NCBI RefSeq assembly: GCF_958298935.1
Contig: NC_084925.1
Location: 10,599,001 to 10,663,000 of the forward strand
Direction: 5' to 3'
Length of the DNA: 64,000 bases
From: Phragmites australis
Taxonomy: Eukaryota; Streptophyta; Magnoliopsida; Poales; Poaceae
The position numbers and the translations under genes were made by a program. This document shows, one piece after another, positions 34,128 through 46,700 of the stretch (the first letter of the stretch is position 1; each line of letters opens with the position of its first letter). The notes beneath the pieces were generated by a model, which did not search any database, had not been told where the DNA came from, and worked only from the letters and a program-made list of their open reading frames with translations.

Positions 34128-35078
34128 TGTCACGCCTGGTATTTCAAAAGACTAACCCGGAGCATTCCACATGTATGTCAGGATCAGTTTCATCATATAT
34201 GCGGTGACATTATCGATATACAGTTCTATATCGAGTAAAATAACTTTATTAAAATAAATATCAGAGTTTACAAAACAGAAGCGAAAGAACACAAGAGGAC
34301 TCATATGGATCTTCTGGGCACACCACAGGCAATCGACTGAGGGCAATAATTCTTAGATCCATTATCCAAATGTTGACTTCCATAGGTTCAAATCGAAGCT
34401 CTCGACGAGACCTACAACTTTGGTATTGTTAAGATTTGCATTTGAGGCCGTCTGGAACACCAAAACTGCACGAGAAGATGAGGCTGGGTGGCGAGGAGTA
34501 ACTGACAGCCGCTGTAATGGCCATTAGAGACAATTAAAGCATCTGTTATGACCTTAAATTGAGGGAAATAAAGAGATAAATGATGAGGGGATTGAATGAT
34601 GACAACAACATGTTCAATTTTGGTAATTAAACGACATGAGTGCACAATAAATTCATCGATTTTGGGAGCTCCAATGAGCAGTCACAGAGTCGGGAAGGTG
34701 AATGGCATCATTCATGTCCTCCTATTGATCTAGAGATAGAAGAAGGGACAGGGCAGCTTAGGCTATCTTTGTATGGGAAGGAATTAGGGAGAAATAAAGA
34801 TAAAGAATTTCAGAGCTTTGGAGAAGGGTGACAAGATATAAAATGAAAGAAATTGATATAGGGATTTTGGATAATATTGGAAAAATAGAACAAGGATTTT
34901 ATCCAACTTTGAAATTCCTTAACCTATTCTAATATTTTATAAATACATGTTTCAACATACAAAATAAATTCTATTTCAACTCTAAAAAAAATTGGAAAAG
35001 CTTTCAAATTTCAGAAAAATATTATTTTATTGTTTTTAAAATGCTCGCAACCCAAAATTAGAATTTTGGGGTGTGACA
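34128..35078 (-). repeat. 5' LTR of the compact element
   Basis: Right copy, with intact TG...CA ends. Confidence 0.9.
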
Positions 35079-35366
35079 ACAACCTAAAGAACAATAATTG
35101 AAAAAACAATTGAGCATTCAGATGCCTCTGGTGCTCTCCTACTGGGCTTTCTCGTCTCTTCGATACTACTCAAAATCATACAAGTGTTTTGTTTACTATT
35201 ATTAACTTTTTCTAAATATGGCTATATGAGGTAATTACTTCATTCAATCACAAATACACGACAGTTTGGATAAGGCTTGCGTTAACTTTAAAACTTTGAT
35301 GATCAATATCTTTCAAAATATGTATGTTGAAACACGATAGATGTTTTTCGAGATGCACTTTCATAA

Positions 35367-37236
35367 TGTAGGAACAAGAATGACGACTAGAGAGGGTGAA
35401 TGGGTGCCTTACCAAATTCTTTCAAATCGGAAAGCATTCTCCTTTGTTTCACCCAACACGCCTCAAAAATCAAGCGGAAGAAAAATCTAGAAAGAAGCAA
35501 GTAGTAATTAAGAACATAAATGAAATCATGGCTCTTATGGTTGTATATAAACCCTAGGTTCCATTGAAACCAATTCCACGAGTCATAACCAAGAAAGAAC
35601 TTGAAGGAGGAAACACTTTGATTCAAAAGGATAGACACCGGGAGAAGAAACTCTCCAAGATGATTCAGAGGCAAGCGAATTCAAGACCCAATTTTGTACC
35701 TTAGTACACGAATTTTATGCCTCTAGCAATGAGAAGAATGATTCCAACAAGGTGAAAAATGTTAGCAGAAGCGTAAAAACAAAAATCACAGTCGGAAACT
35801 AAAAAACTTGCAAACTTGTAAGAAAACCAATAAAGAGAAACTAGAAGATGGTGAAAACAAGCATGAGAAGAAAAATGAATTTTATTACTTCCAAAGGTTA
35901 GCCCTATTTTAAGCAGATTAAAAAAAATTCCTCACAAACCTCTTTCTCTCCTTTAAAACCCTACCACAAGACTGTCATATGGATAGCTCAAGGGGCTCAA
36001 GTAGCTGGTTCCCCCTCTCACATAGCCCTACCCCTCTATTTATAGGCATATGTTCCTTAACCCCTAAGTTTCCTAGCTTTTTCCCAAAATACCCTTCTTT
36101 TTTAGTACACTCCTATATAGCACTGAGAGTATTTTGGTCCATTTTTTCATCATCCATTGAACGACCATGGCGCCTTCATGACTTAGCTATGCCGCAATGC
36201 AAGCTTCACGATGATGCCATGTGCACTCCATCCTTCCATGGTTCTGAGGTCAAACCGTGAAACCGTCTTGTACATTTCTCAAAGCGTGACTCAATGCCGC
36301 TTGCTTTGACCTTAATTAAGCATCCTAATGTCGACACGTGTATTCTCGCGCTCCCGATCCCTTGGACTGCATTGTCACTTACATCAGCATCCCCATCTCT
36401 TGACTATGTTAACACGCTATCTTTATCCTTTCTCTCATGCTTTGCTTGGCCTCCATGTGCATAGCTAGAATCACCCTTGACTCCGCCTGACCTCCAACTT
36501 GCATCCATCACCTGGACAATATTAGACAAGCAAACACACATCTTCAACTCCATTATAGATTAGCCCATAATTAAAATCCTCAGTTAAAGCACATCTCAGA
36601 AAAATCGTGAACGTCAGATGGTCCGGTGTGCACGCCTATTGAGCACCACATCATCCGGTGTGTGCAAACTATCAAGTCAATAACTTCTGCAACCTCTCTG
36701 CATAAAATGCTCTAACGTATTCTCCAGCATGCACACTTCCAATCGTCGGACTATCCGTCGTATGCAACTCCTCCGGACTAGCAATCTTGCGACCTCTCTG
36801 AAAAAATTACTCCGGTAAAGCATCCAGCATTCAATACTTCCATCGCCGGACCATCCGATGTTCAAGGCTCGATTTCCTTCGAAAACTTCTTCTCTGCAAG
36901 AATTAGTCCGACATTCATAAGAGTACATCGCCGGACCATCTGATGTACTGATCTTCTAAGCTCCACCTCCTGGAACAATCCGGCATGCTTAATTCCTCAT
37001 CTCTGGACCATGCAACATGCATAAACCTCTCTGCACCAGACCTTCTAGCGTGTGTAAATTTCCTGGGATAGAGACAAAACTTCCAAGTCCATTTCTTTCC
37101 AACTTTAGTTAGTCATGATTATCATTGCATTACATATACATGTTTAAGCAATCCAAAAATCATCGAACCAAATTAACACAAACTTGTCAATCACTCATCA
37201 CACATGAACCAAGACACATTTCCACTTGGTTTCTCA
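35367..37236 (-). repeat. 3' LTR of the SIRE-like copia element
   Basis: 1,870 bp. It has a TATA-like site near 36,038-36,044 (minus) and a run of CCGGACCATCCGATG-type palindromic motifs at about 36,600-37,030. On the minus strand it starts TGAGAAACCAAGTGG. Confidence 0.92.
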
Positions 37237-37248
37237 ACCTCCCCCTTG
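37237..37248 (-). other. Polypurine tract
   Basis: Minus strand CAAGGGGGAGGT directly upstream of the 3' LTR. Confidence 0.85.
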
Positions 37249-38640
37249 ATGAGTGCATCGACAACTCTCAAAGCACAAAGAATTTGGATTGAACAACACC
37301 AACACGAGAAGCTCATTGACAAAACAAACTCAAGAAAGAGCAAAACATTTCACTAGGCATAAAAGAGATTGCAACAACCCAAGAAGAGAAGAGAGGCAAG
37401 CCAAAAACCTCAAAAGATCAAATGCATATGCTCCATGCTCCCCTTGATGAATGCACATTTTTCATTATGGATTTTCTCCCCCTTTTATTATGCAAGATTT
37501 TTCTTTGTGGATTAATGCATATTTTCTCCCTGTTTGGCAATGCAAACATCAAGGACAAACTTTCTCCTCCTTTGAGATAAAATTCCATGCAATGTGCAAA
37601 TAAAATGCAGGCCTACAAAGCTTTACATATAGATCACAAAGTGCTTGCAAGGACTAGAGATGTCAAACCACTATGAGGAGTAAGCAATATGACTCAAAGG
37701 CGCACAAAGTCTCAAAGTGATTCCAAGTCATAAGCATCGGGAGTGAAGTAAGTTTTGATCAAGTTGTTTAATTATCCAACATATGTCACCACAAGAGCAT
37801 CCACAGTGTCATAATCAGCGCAAAGATTAGAGAAATTAGTTCTATGTCAAGTTCAAACTAGGCAACCAAATTCAACCTGATGGGCTATGCAAACACCCAC
37901 ATAACAATCCAAGACTTAGTTTGATAAGATAAAAAGGATCATTCTTAGCACATTAAAAAGCAAAAGTTAGCTTTATCAGTTAATCATTTAACTATCCTCA
38001 AGTGAACTTAAGCAACCATGGGTTCACTTCATTGGCAAACCACATGAAACCTTAAGTCATCGTATTGGATTCAATTTTAGCTCAAAAACTTGATCATTTA
38101 TTTAATTAACTCAGCATAGGATTGAAGATATGCAATGTTTCACAAAACCAAAACAAGTTGTGCCTTTGAGACACAAAAGAGCACATGCTCTCCCAAGGGT
38201 TAATCATGGGCTAAATATTTACATAGACAAAGGTCAAAGACCTCCAATCCGCTGAACTAAACAAAGCGACCCAGCACAAAATTTTCACAGAACTAGCCCT
38301 AATGTAAGCACTGATTAAGCTAAAGCAAATACTCAATGGTGATAGGTGATTAGATTCATATTTCAAGTTTGTGCTTAGAAAATTCAACATTTCCCAATAG
38401 ATTTTATGCCATGTTTCAAAAAGAGTCTAAGCTTGCATAGATTGTTATAAATCTATTTCACTTAGCACAAATTCACAACTAGTACAACAAAATGCAATAA
38501 ACATATAAGTGAAGCTCAACTACTATGATTATCTTACAAAATGCTATACGATGCAAAAACAACAAAAGTAAGATAAAGTGTGTACATAGACAACTTTCCC
38601 TCACACAATGCCATAGGGATGGCACACTACAATCTCTCCC
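37249..38640 (-). other. Non-coding 3' interior of the copia element
   Basis: About 1.4 kb between RNase H and the PPT with no conserved ORF. Several further purine runs on the minus strand (for example around 37,440 and 37,480) resemble those of the first copia element at 6.4-6.5 kb. Some SIRE-like elements carry an env-like ORF here; none is visible. Confidence 0.65.
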
Positions 38641-41600
38641 CTCAAATAGGTAAATCTGGTTGCATCAAGAGGCTTGGTGAAGACGCCGGCTAGCTGATGT
38701 TAGGTATCTATGTAGCTCAACTCAATGTCTCTCTTCTCATTGTGATCTCTCGAGAAGTGGAATATCACATCTACGTGTTTAGTTCTGGAGTGTTGAACTG
38801 GGTTATTAGCTAAGCTTATGGCATTGGAGTTGTCACATAAAAGTGGCATACTCTTGAAAATTCAACCCAAAATCCCTCAAGATAGCAACCATCCACAAAA
38901 TCTGAGAACAACAGGTAGCGACAGTAACATATTCAGCTTCAGTAGTTAATTGTGCAATACTAGACTGTTTGCGAGAAGACCAACACACAAGAGAAGTACC
39001 CAAGAAATGATAAGTATCGGAGGTGCTCTTCCGGTCAATTCTACAACCAACAAAGTCGGCATCCGAAAAACCTCAAAGAGAAAGCGAAGAGGAAGCAGAA
39101 AACCAAAGACCATATTCAATGGTGTGTTTGAGATAGCTCAATATGTGCTTCACCGCTTAGCAGTGAGAAGTCCTTGGTGATGCTTGGAAGCGGGCACACA
39201 AACAGACGGCGAAGTGGATGTCAGGTCTTATCGCCGTCAAGTACAGGAGGGAGCCAATCATGCTGTTATACTCCCACTGGTCTACCTCCTTGCCACCTTC
39301 ATCTGGATCAAGCACGGTCGAGGTAGCCATTGGTGTTACCAAGGGATTTGCGTCGCTCATGTAGAACTGCTTTAGCAAGTCTTTGGTGTACTTCGTCTGA
39401 TGAACAAATGTACCTTATTTGCATTGCTTAATTTGAAGCCCAAGGAAGAAGTTGAGCTTGCCAATCATCAATATCTCAAACTCTCTGCTCATAGTTTCTG
39501 CAAACTTGGCCATAAGTGCATGAGAAGAGCCCTAAAAAATAATATCATCCACATATATCTGAACAAGTAGAAAATATTTACCATGCCTAAATATGAACAA
39601 GGTTTTATCCATGGACCCTATCTTATACCCGTGCTCTAGCAAAAATGACTTAAGTCTATCATACCAAGTCCTAGGTACCTGCTTAAGCCTATACAAAACT
39701 TTCTGAAGCTTCAACACTCTATGTGGGTATTTGGGGTGCTCAAAGTTGGGGGCTGCTTAGTATAGAACTCTTCTTCTATGAAACCATTTAGAAAAGCACT
39801 TTTGACATCCATTTGATACAACTTGAACCCTTAGGATACCGCAAATGTAAGGATGATTCTAATTGCTTCTAGTCTAGCTACAAGAGCAAAGGTCTCTCCA
39901 AAATCTATCTCCTCTACTTGAGTGAAACCTTAAGCCACAAGTCTAGCCTTGTTTCTCACTATAGACCCATCCGCCCCCTGTTTGCTCTTGAAGACCCATT
40001 TAATGCATATGGTGTGAATGTTAGGGGGCGGCTCTACAGGGACCCAAACTTGGTTTCTCTAAAAGTTTTCTAGTTCTTCATGTATGACACTGACCCAATT
40101 TAAATCAGATAAAGTATGGCCAACATCATGGGGCTCAAAATAAGCAACAAATGTAGAATCAGTGAAATGAGCATAATGTATGGCCAACATTGTTACCCTT
40201 TCATTGATGTCACCGATCATCATCTGTGGAGGGTGTCACCGCTGAATGTGTTGAGGAGCCTCACACTACATGATGATCTCCCCCTCAAACACTGCTGGTG
40301 TAGGCTCGAAAGCCACTGAAGTGGAAGTAGAGACTACAGGACTCTTTGCCAGTGTAGAAGAAGCATGAACCAGCTCGGGAGCAAGTGTGGTAGTAGAAAG
40401 TAGTGGATCATCCTCGTTATCCCTGAGAGTTGGAAGGTCGCCATCTACAAAGATGCTTTCGCTCATCTCCTGATCACCTACACACTCAAGAATAAGGCTA
40501 GCACAAGGGGTTGATTCATCAAAGGTCACATCACAGGACTCCCTGATGGTGTTAGTGTCAAAATTAAGAACCCTGTAAGAATGACCATGAAGCGAATACC
40601 CCAAGAAAATACCATCGCAAGAATGTGACTTGGACTTGTCACAATTGCCACACTTTAGAATAAAGCATCGACAGCCAAAAACTATCAAATAAGAAATATT
40701 TTGCTTCCTCCCAAACCGCAACTCATAAGAAGTCAAATTTAAGATCGAGTGCAAGAAAATTCGATTGGAGATGTAGCAAGCGGTGCTAATAGCCTCAGCC
40801 CAAAACTTCCTAGGAGTCATATGCTCATCGAGCATCGTCCTAGCCATCTCTATCAAAGTTTGATTCTTCCTCTCAACCATGCCATTCTGTTGAGTAACAC
40901 GTGGGGCAAAAAATTGATGCTCAGTGTCATGTTCAAGACAGAAAGCATCAAAGAGATAGTTCTTGAACTCGGTGCCATTATCATTGCTAATTAAATTCAA
41001 TGCACTAGGGAGTTCCTTGAATAATCTCCAAATCAAGCTCCAAAAGTGTGAGAACACTTTATCCTTGCTCACAAGAAAAAAGTCCCAAGAATAGTGAGAG
41101 AAATCATCAACAATAACAAGTACATATCACTTTCCACCCGCTGAACAAACCTGGGGAGGACCGACAGTGTCCATATGGAGAAATTCTCCTGGACGTTCAG
41201 TCATCACTAGATTAACTGGTAGGTGAGACGTGACAACCATCTTGTCATGTGGACAAGGAGTACAAACAAGATTCTTCTCAAACTTTAGCTTGGGCAATCC
41301 TCGGATCAAGCCTAGGGCACTCAAACGGGAAAATAAATCAAAACTCATGTGCCCTAGTATCATATGCCATATCCAAAGCTCAGAAGAGAATTGAGCAATT
41401 AAGCATTGAGAAGAACCAACATCCTTAGGAAAATTTGCTCCAAAAACTCTCCCAACTCTAAAAATCTGACAAATTAAAGCACCAGAATAATCATGAACTC
41501 GAAAAGTATTGCATTTAAAACGCACTTCCAAGTCCTCATCCAACAACTGAGATACAAAGAGAATCTTGTATCCCAGATGCTCCACCAAAACCATATCCTT

Positions 41601-42350
41601 GAGAGTGAAACTCTCATTTATCCTCACCATACCTTTGGCTTTCACCCTTCCTTTTCAATCATTCCCAAATGTGATGTACTCATGTTGCTTCACGGGGGTG
41701 AGGCTGGGAAACCATGCTGAATCTCCAGTCATATGGTGCGGACAACCAAAGTCAATAAGCAACTTGTTCTCCAGACATCCACCTGCCACCTACAGATGAG
41801 AAGAATAGTAGGTGGATGGCTCAATACTAGGGTTAGTTATAAACCTCCTGGGAATCCAGTACAAGGTCATCCGCCCCAAAGTAGTAAAGGCTAGTGCACG
41901 ATGAGGAAAACGTGGTCCGTCAAAGCATTGGGACTCAAAACCTCTTACGCGTGAATCAAAACTATATGAGTCATGGTATGATCCATACCGGGCACCGCCT
42001 CTAAAGGAGAGCTGAAGAGCGTCTGAAACTCATGAGTGGGAGCGAGGAAAAAGCTCATGTACAACAACAGAGGGGCGCTAAATGTCCCAAGTGCTCCACT
42101 CCCACTCACGCCGCTCATCTTTCCTACGGCGAAAGCAATACCTAATCAAGTGACCCTCTCAATGGCAGTAGGTGCAGTGGGAGCATCTCTCGGAAATTCG
42201 ACTGTCGGTCACTCTAGGCTCTCTCACAGGGACTCTCACCTTAGGTTGTGGAGCTTTTTTGGGTTACGGTGTGGGTTTCTTCTTGATGGATTGTGGTGTG
42301 GGTTTCTTCTTGATAGGTTGTGGTGTGACATTAATCTTAGATTTTTCAGC
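38641..42350 (-). pseudogene. pol: copia pol remnant: integrase, RT, RNase H
   Basis: Read leftward: a second CCHC-like knuckle region (CTYCH...GHLIRYCF, about 42,165-42,120), a GAG-pre-integrase block (WIWHMILGHMSFDLFSRLSA, 41,380), then integrase with MDTVGP (Asp), SNDNGTEFKNYLFDAF (Asp) and NGMVERKNQTL (Glu), so all three DDE residues are present. After a Ser/Pro-rich linker, RT shows VLYRLKQVPRTWYDRLKS and YVDDIIF (about 39,550). The RT-RNase H join shows NSMIGSLLYLTAIRPDI. RNase H remains run to about 38,650. Frameshifts and stops occur throughout, as between MGK-like residues at 41,127 and the next frame, so no functional enzyme is made. Confidence 0.9.
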
Positions 42351-42767
42351 TGTAACACCCTAACTTTCAAATTTTCTCAATAGTATAAAATTTTGCTAGA
42401 ATTAAATAGGGGTAGTAGGTTTTTATTCAATTAGAAAGAAAATTAATTTCTAAATTGAATTTGCTATAGGTTATAACCATGCTTGATGCATTCGTGCTGC
42501 TGTAGTTTGCAATAGGTTTTTATTGGTGAAAAATATTTGCAAAAGTTCGCTAGAAGGAGCTCGTTTAAAACCTTTCGCAAAAATGGTTCAAAAGCAAATA
42601 GAAAAGATTTTCCAAATTCTAAAATCTTAACTGGACTATTTTTCCTCTCAAATCCGGCCCAAAACCTCTCTTCTCCTCTCCTCTCAGCCCAGGCCAAGTC
42701 TCTTTCCCTCCCCTCTCCCCTGCTAGCTGGCCCGTCCGGCCGAGCCAGCCCTCTCCCATGTTGAGCC

Positions 42768-42769
<2 letters not shown>

Positions 42770-42853
<84 letters not shown>
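42770..42853. repeat. Compound (CT)n-(CA)n microsatellite
   Basis: About 25 CT/TC units run directly into about 17 CA units. It lies within the Tekay-like LTR. Open frames giving Ser-Leu or His-Thr runs here are artefacts. Confidence 0.95.
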
Positions 42854-42856
<3 letters not shown>

Positions 42857-44590
42857 GGCCTGAGGCAAGCCGCTAAGCCGCCGGACCGAGCCAGCTTGCC
42901 TTCTTCCTTCTCCCGCCCGGCTCGATCCCCTCCACCGGCCGCCGTTCAAATCCACGCCTCCCTGCACCCGTTCTCCTCCCTGAAATGGTAGAATTTGAGG
43001 CATTAAGCACCATCAAGGCACCCTCGCTCATTTCCCCCTCTTTATTCGCTCTTTAATGTTGAATCAATGAGAAAACCATCAGCCTTTAAAGCCATGGTTG
43101 CCGCCCCTTCACCTTTGAATTCCGGCTACTTCGCTCACCCTCTCCCCTATTTAAGCCACCCTCTACCTCCACGACGAGGTTCCGTAACTCCTTCACTATC
43201 TCACACCCCTTTTCACCGCTCGAATTGCCATCGACGTCGTCGTCTTCATCATCTCCGGTGAGGAAATTCCACCACCACCATTCTTCATGTTTGTGCCGTC
43301 TCCGGCCAAGCTATCTCCCTCTTCAGCATTGCAGGACCCTCCAGAATCGATCCCGTGGGTTTTCATCGACGTTCAGCCATGGAACCCCTTCGTCATCTCC
43401 ATCTCCGTCGCCCGGCCGCCTGGACCCCCCTTCGGCCTTGTTCTCACTCGGGGTGAGCTTGGCGGTACCTCCTCTCCCTTTTCTATCGCTTGTCAGAGCT
43501 CCCCAACCGTTGGAGTGCCATTCCGGCCGCTCTCCAGCCATCCGCTGGCGCCTCTGGTCCACCGTGGACCGAGGCCCCCCTTCTGTTCACAGCCGCGTAG
43601 ACCCAGTCCACGTGTTTTTCAATAATAAATTTTTTTTTCAATTATGAATAATGATGTCAGCATGCGCAATAAATAAGTTTTTCAGTATAAAAATTAATTC
43701 GTTACTTCTCTGATAATAAGAAAATTTGTGGAAACACCCCTAGAACTTCAAATGCTTATAGCTTTTTGCTTGTTGCTCCATTTTAGGCGATTTTTGTGCT
43801 CAAATTCTCGTAGCAACGTGTAAAATATTTTTATAGGGTTTTTACCAAATGTTAGTACTATTTGGTGTACTGTTCTTATGTTGTTTGTGTGCTCATGTAG
43901 ACAAATTAGTTCAAGAGCAGTTTGGAAATCTCCAGGAAGAAGACTTTGAAGGAACCGTGCATTACCTTGACGAAGGCAAGTGTCTTGAACATGTTGTGAG
44001 CCTAGTTTTCAATTAAATTCAGTTTTACAAAACATGCATGCTATTTTTGTGGTGAAATTGGGTGGTTTATTAAACACTAGCAACATATGTAGTTTTCCTG
44101 TGTAGATGTTTTATTCGATAACATGAGTATACTGCTTAGCCATGCTTTTAAATGAACATGTAGTATATAGGTGATGAATCATGAGTTATGGAATTAAAAA
44201 GTTGAGATAAGTGATAATTAATGTTGTTAAGGGTTTTAGCAACAAGTAATCTAGGGTTTGGGCAAGAAGGGTTTTAGCCCAGACCATGTTAAGGACCGAT
44301 TCTTGGGGTGACCACCTATGAAAACAATACAACCACAAGACCTATATGGTACAGCTTGGCTAAGTAATTAGATATTCTCCCAGTGGTGTATGAGTCAGAT
44401 GGATGTGTAGAGAAGGAAGGGGTACTTTCTAATTCTACCTGGCACAAGAGGGGGATTCTAGGGTGGTGGGTTACTCCACTTATGTACAGCGGTGAAACCT
44501 CAGTGGGCAAATACATGCTGAGAAACTCTTTGGAAAAGCCTCATAGTGATCTCTAAGCGTACACCTCAGAAGTTTGGAAGGTACCGACGG

Positions 44591-46075
44591 TGTCGGTGAA
44601 TCAGGAGCCGGGGGTCCCCGAATCCCGAGGCCAGGCCAGCAATCCGCCACGTGGCGCTATTTCGCGGGGTCGCCTCCGCAAAGCAAAAAAGATTAAGTCC
44701 CGGGAGAGGGCGCTCGGGGCCACAGTCAGTGGTCCCCGAGTACCCAAGTTCCCCGATGATCTGCGAAGTCTAAGTGCCGGGAAGAAAGTACTCGGGGAGG
44801 TATACGGTGACCCCCGAGCACCCGAGTCCCCCGACGACCAGGAAAGCTAAGTACTGGGAGAACTGTGCCTGGGGCCGCGAGCTGTGGCCCCCTGGGCACC
44901 CAAGTATCCCGATGACTCACTGAAAAAAGTTCCAGGAGAGAGCGCTCAGGGCTGCGTGCAGCGGCCCCCGAGCACTCGGTCCCCCGAGGATCCATACAAG
45001 CGTGCCCGGGAGACAGTGCTCGAGGAGGTGAACAGTAACCCCCGAGCACTCAGTTCCCTGAGGACCAAGAAAAGGGCATTCTCGGGAGAGAGTGCTCGGG
45101 GAGGTGAACAGTGACCCCCAAGCACTCGGTTCCCCAATGACCCAGGAAGCCCTCTGACAATGGCCCCCACAGGGGCCCACTGATGAGGTGTCAGCCAGTC
45201 AAAGGCTCAAGGCCACATTTAAGAGCGTGCGTGGCCTGTCACCTCCAATTGCTCCCGCCACGCTCGGTGTCAGTTCCTACCACATTCTGGCAGAGGGGCG
45301 TGGGGACATTAAATGCACGGGTCCCATCCCGTGCCATCCGGCCCGTCTCGGGATAACGTCGTGAGGGCCGAGGCGTTCCGTCTGTCGCGCTGCTATGGCA
45401 GGAGAACAAGACAGGGTGGGCACGCCGGGCCGCTCTGCGGCTGCCCGGTGGCCCTCTCTACGGCGCCCGTTGCCAGTGCATTTATGGTGACGGATGACCG
45501 GGCGCGGGACGTATTTTCCACCCCCGATCACTTCGCACAGAGGCTATGATGGCGCCCTTTCCATTTATGGTGCCTTGGAACTCGTGCCCTCCCGTTCGGG
45601 GCACGCTACTGCCGGTGGGTATTTAAAGCAGCCGGCAGCACGGACAAAGACAAGGGAGAAAGACGCTCGACAAGTTAGACAATCTCTCGGAAGTGAGAAA
45701 ATCCCAGAGGAAGTGGGTAGAGAAGGGAAGAGAAGCCCAAGAGCACCCAAAGCCAACGGATACACACAGACCGAAGAACCAGGAGCCCCAAGCTCTAGGA
45801 TAGATAAATATTCTTGTAACCAGCAACATCCTTGAGGGACATTCTCAGGGCATTTATAGTATCCATACAGGAGTAGGGTGTTACGCTCCGTGCGGTCCGA
45901 ACTTGTCTAAACCCCAGTGCATTTACTTCGTTCCACACTAGATCATTCCACCCCACCGGCCATCGTATTTATACCCATTTATTTCTCCGACAAACATATT
46001 CAAGATCATCTCCCCGACCGAATCTCTAAAAAGGGGTCCCTCAGGATCCCTACGACATGAGTTAACCCTCCGACA
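44591..46075 (+). mobile_element. Solo LTR nested in the Tekay-like LTR, 1,485 bp
   Basis: It begins TGTCGGTGAATCAGGAGCC and ends CCCTCCGACA. Flanks are GACGG (44,586-44,590) and GATGG (46,076-46,080), a near-perfect 5-bp duplication. A TATA-like TATTTAAA lies at 45,620-45,627. Its first ~500 bp contain degenerate repeats of the type GCTCGGGG...CCCCCGAG spaced about 60-90 bp apart. The same family left the 211-bp mini-LTR at 13,241. Confidence 0.85.
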
Positions 46076-46700
46076 GATGGGTACCTGTAAAAGAGTTGAT
46101 CACAACTCGTGGGTAAAGTGTACAACCTCTGCAGAGTGTCAAACTAAATGTTCAGCCTTGCTCATGGTTACAAGCGACATGGACGCTCACATGATTAGTT
46201 GGGTGGATGTTTACCGTGGTAAAGATATTGTTGAATTCTCAGAGGTTAAAAGAGATCTTTTGTACTTCTTTCCTTTTTAAAAATTGTTTTCTGTAGTTAT
46301 AGTCTAAAAACTGGCTTTTATGCAAATTGAACCTTAGAGGATAGGAAATCTTGGTTTAAGCCTCCATGTCATACTTTCCCCCACTTGCTAAGTATTGGAA
46401 ATGCTCACACATGCTTTTCAGGGTGAAATTTTTGAAGAATATCCTGAAGACAGCACAGAGTTCTAGGTTTGTGGAGCTTTTGGTTGACTGCTTGAGGAGT
46501 GGGCATTATGTTGTGTTTCCTTTCCGCTACTATGTAAGTTTTTTTTAGACCCTTGTGGCCATTTTGTAATAAAAAAATGTTGTAATAATGATCATTGTGT
46601 CTGCTTTCCACTAATGACGTCACTATATTTATGTGTAACTGATCCTGGCATAAATATAGTTTACATTTGGTTTGACCTTAAAACCGGGTGTAACATCAAC

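Larger units (their letters stand above)
32795..35078 (-). mobile_element. Compact non-autonomous LTR retrotransposon, ACAAC TSD
   Basis: Two direct repeats of 940 bp (32,795-33,734) and 951 bp (34,128-35,078) flank only 393 bp. They begin TATCACGCCCGG (from TGTCACGCC) or TGTCACGCCTGG and end GGGTGTGACA. ACAAC occurs at 32,790-32,794 and 35,079-35,083. On the minus strand a tRNA-Met-type PBS lies just inside the right LTR and a polypurine tract just inside the left LTR, so the element points left. The interior cannot encode gag or pol, so it must have used another element's enzymes. LTRs of this length with so small an interior fall between TRIM and LARD classes. Confidence 0.92.
42351..46695 (+). 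mobile_element. Tekay-like gypsy solo LTR nested in the copia gag
   Basis: It begins TGTAACACCC and ends GGGTGTAACA, the termini of Tekay/Del-type LTRs. The flanks are TCAGC (42,346-42,350) and TCAAC (46,696-46,700), a 5-bp duplication with one change. No gag-pol lies inside, and a TATA-like TATTTAAG at 43,148-43,155 gives plus orientation, so it is a solo LTR left by recombination. It is itself interrupted at 44,591-46,075; without that insertion it is about 2.86 kb. Related sequence occurs at 57.8-60.1 kb. Confidence 0.82.

Noticed and set aside
42758..42991. ORF with long Ser-Leu and His-Thr runs.
   Set aside because: It is translation of the (CT)n-(CA)n microsatellite inside an LTR.
43067..43647. 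Ser/Pro-rich ORFs in the Tekay-like LTR that might be a gene's first exon.
   Set aside because: They follow the LTR TATA in its leader region, are open in several frames and show no conserved motif.
45277..45835. Several GC-rich ORFs in the nested solo LTR.
   Set aside because: They overlap on both strands, lie in LTR promoter and leader sequence, and match no known domain.
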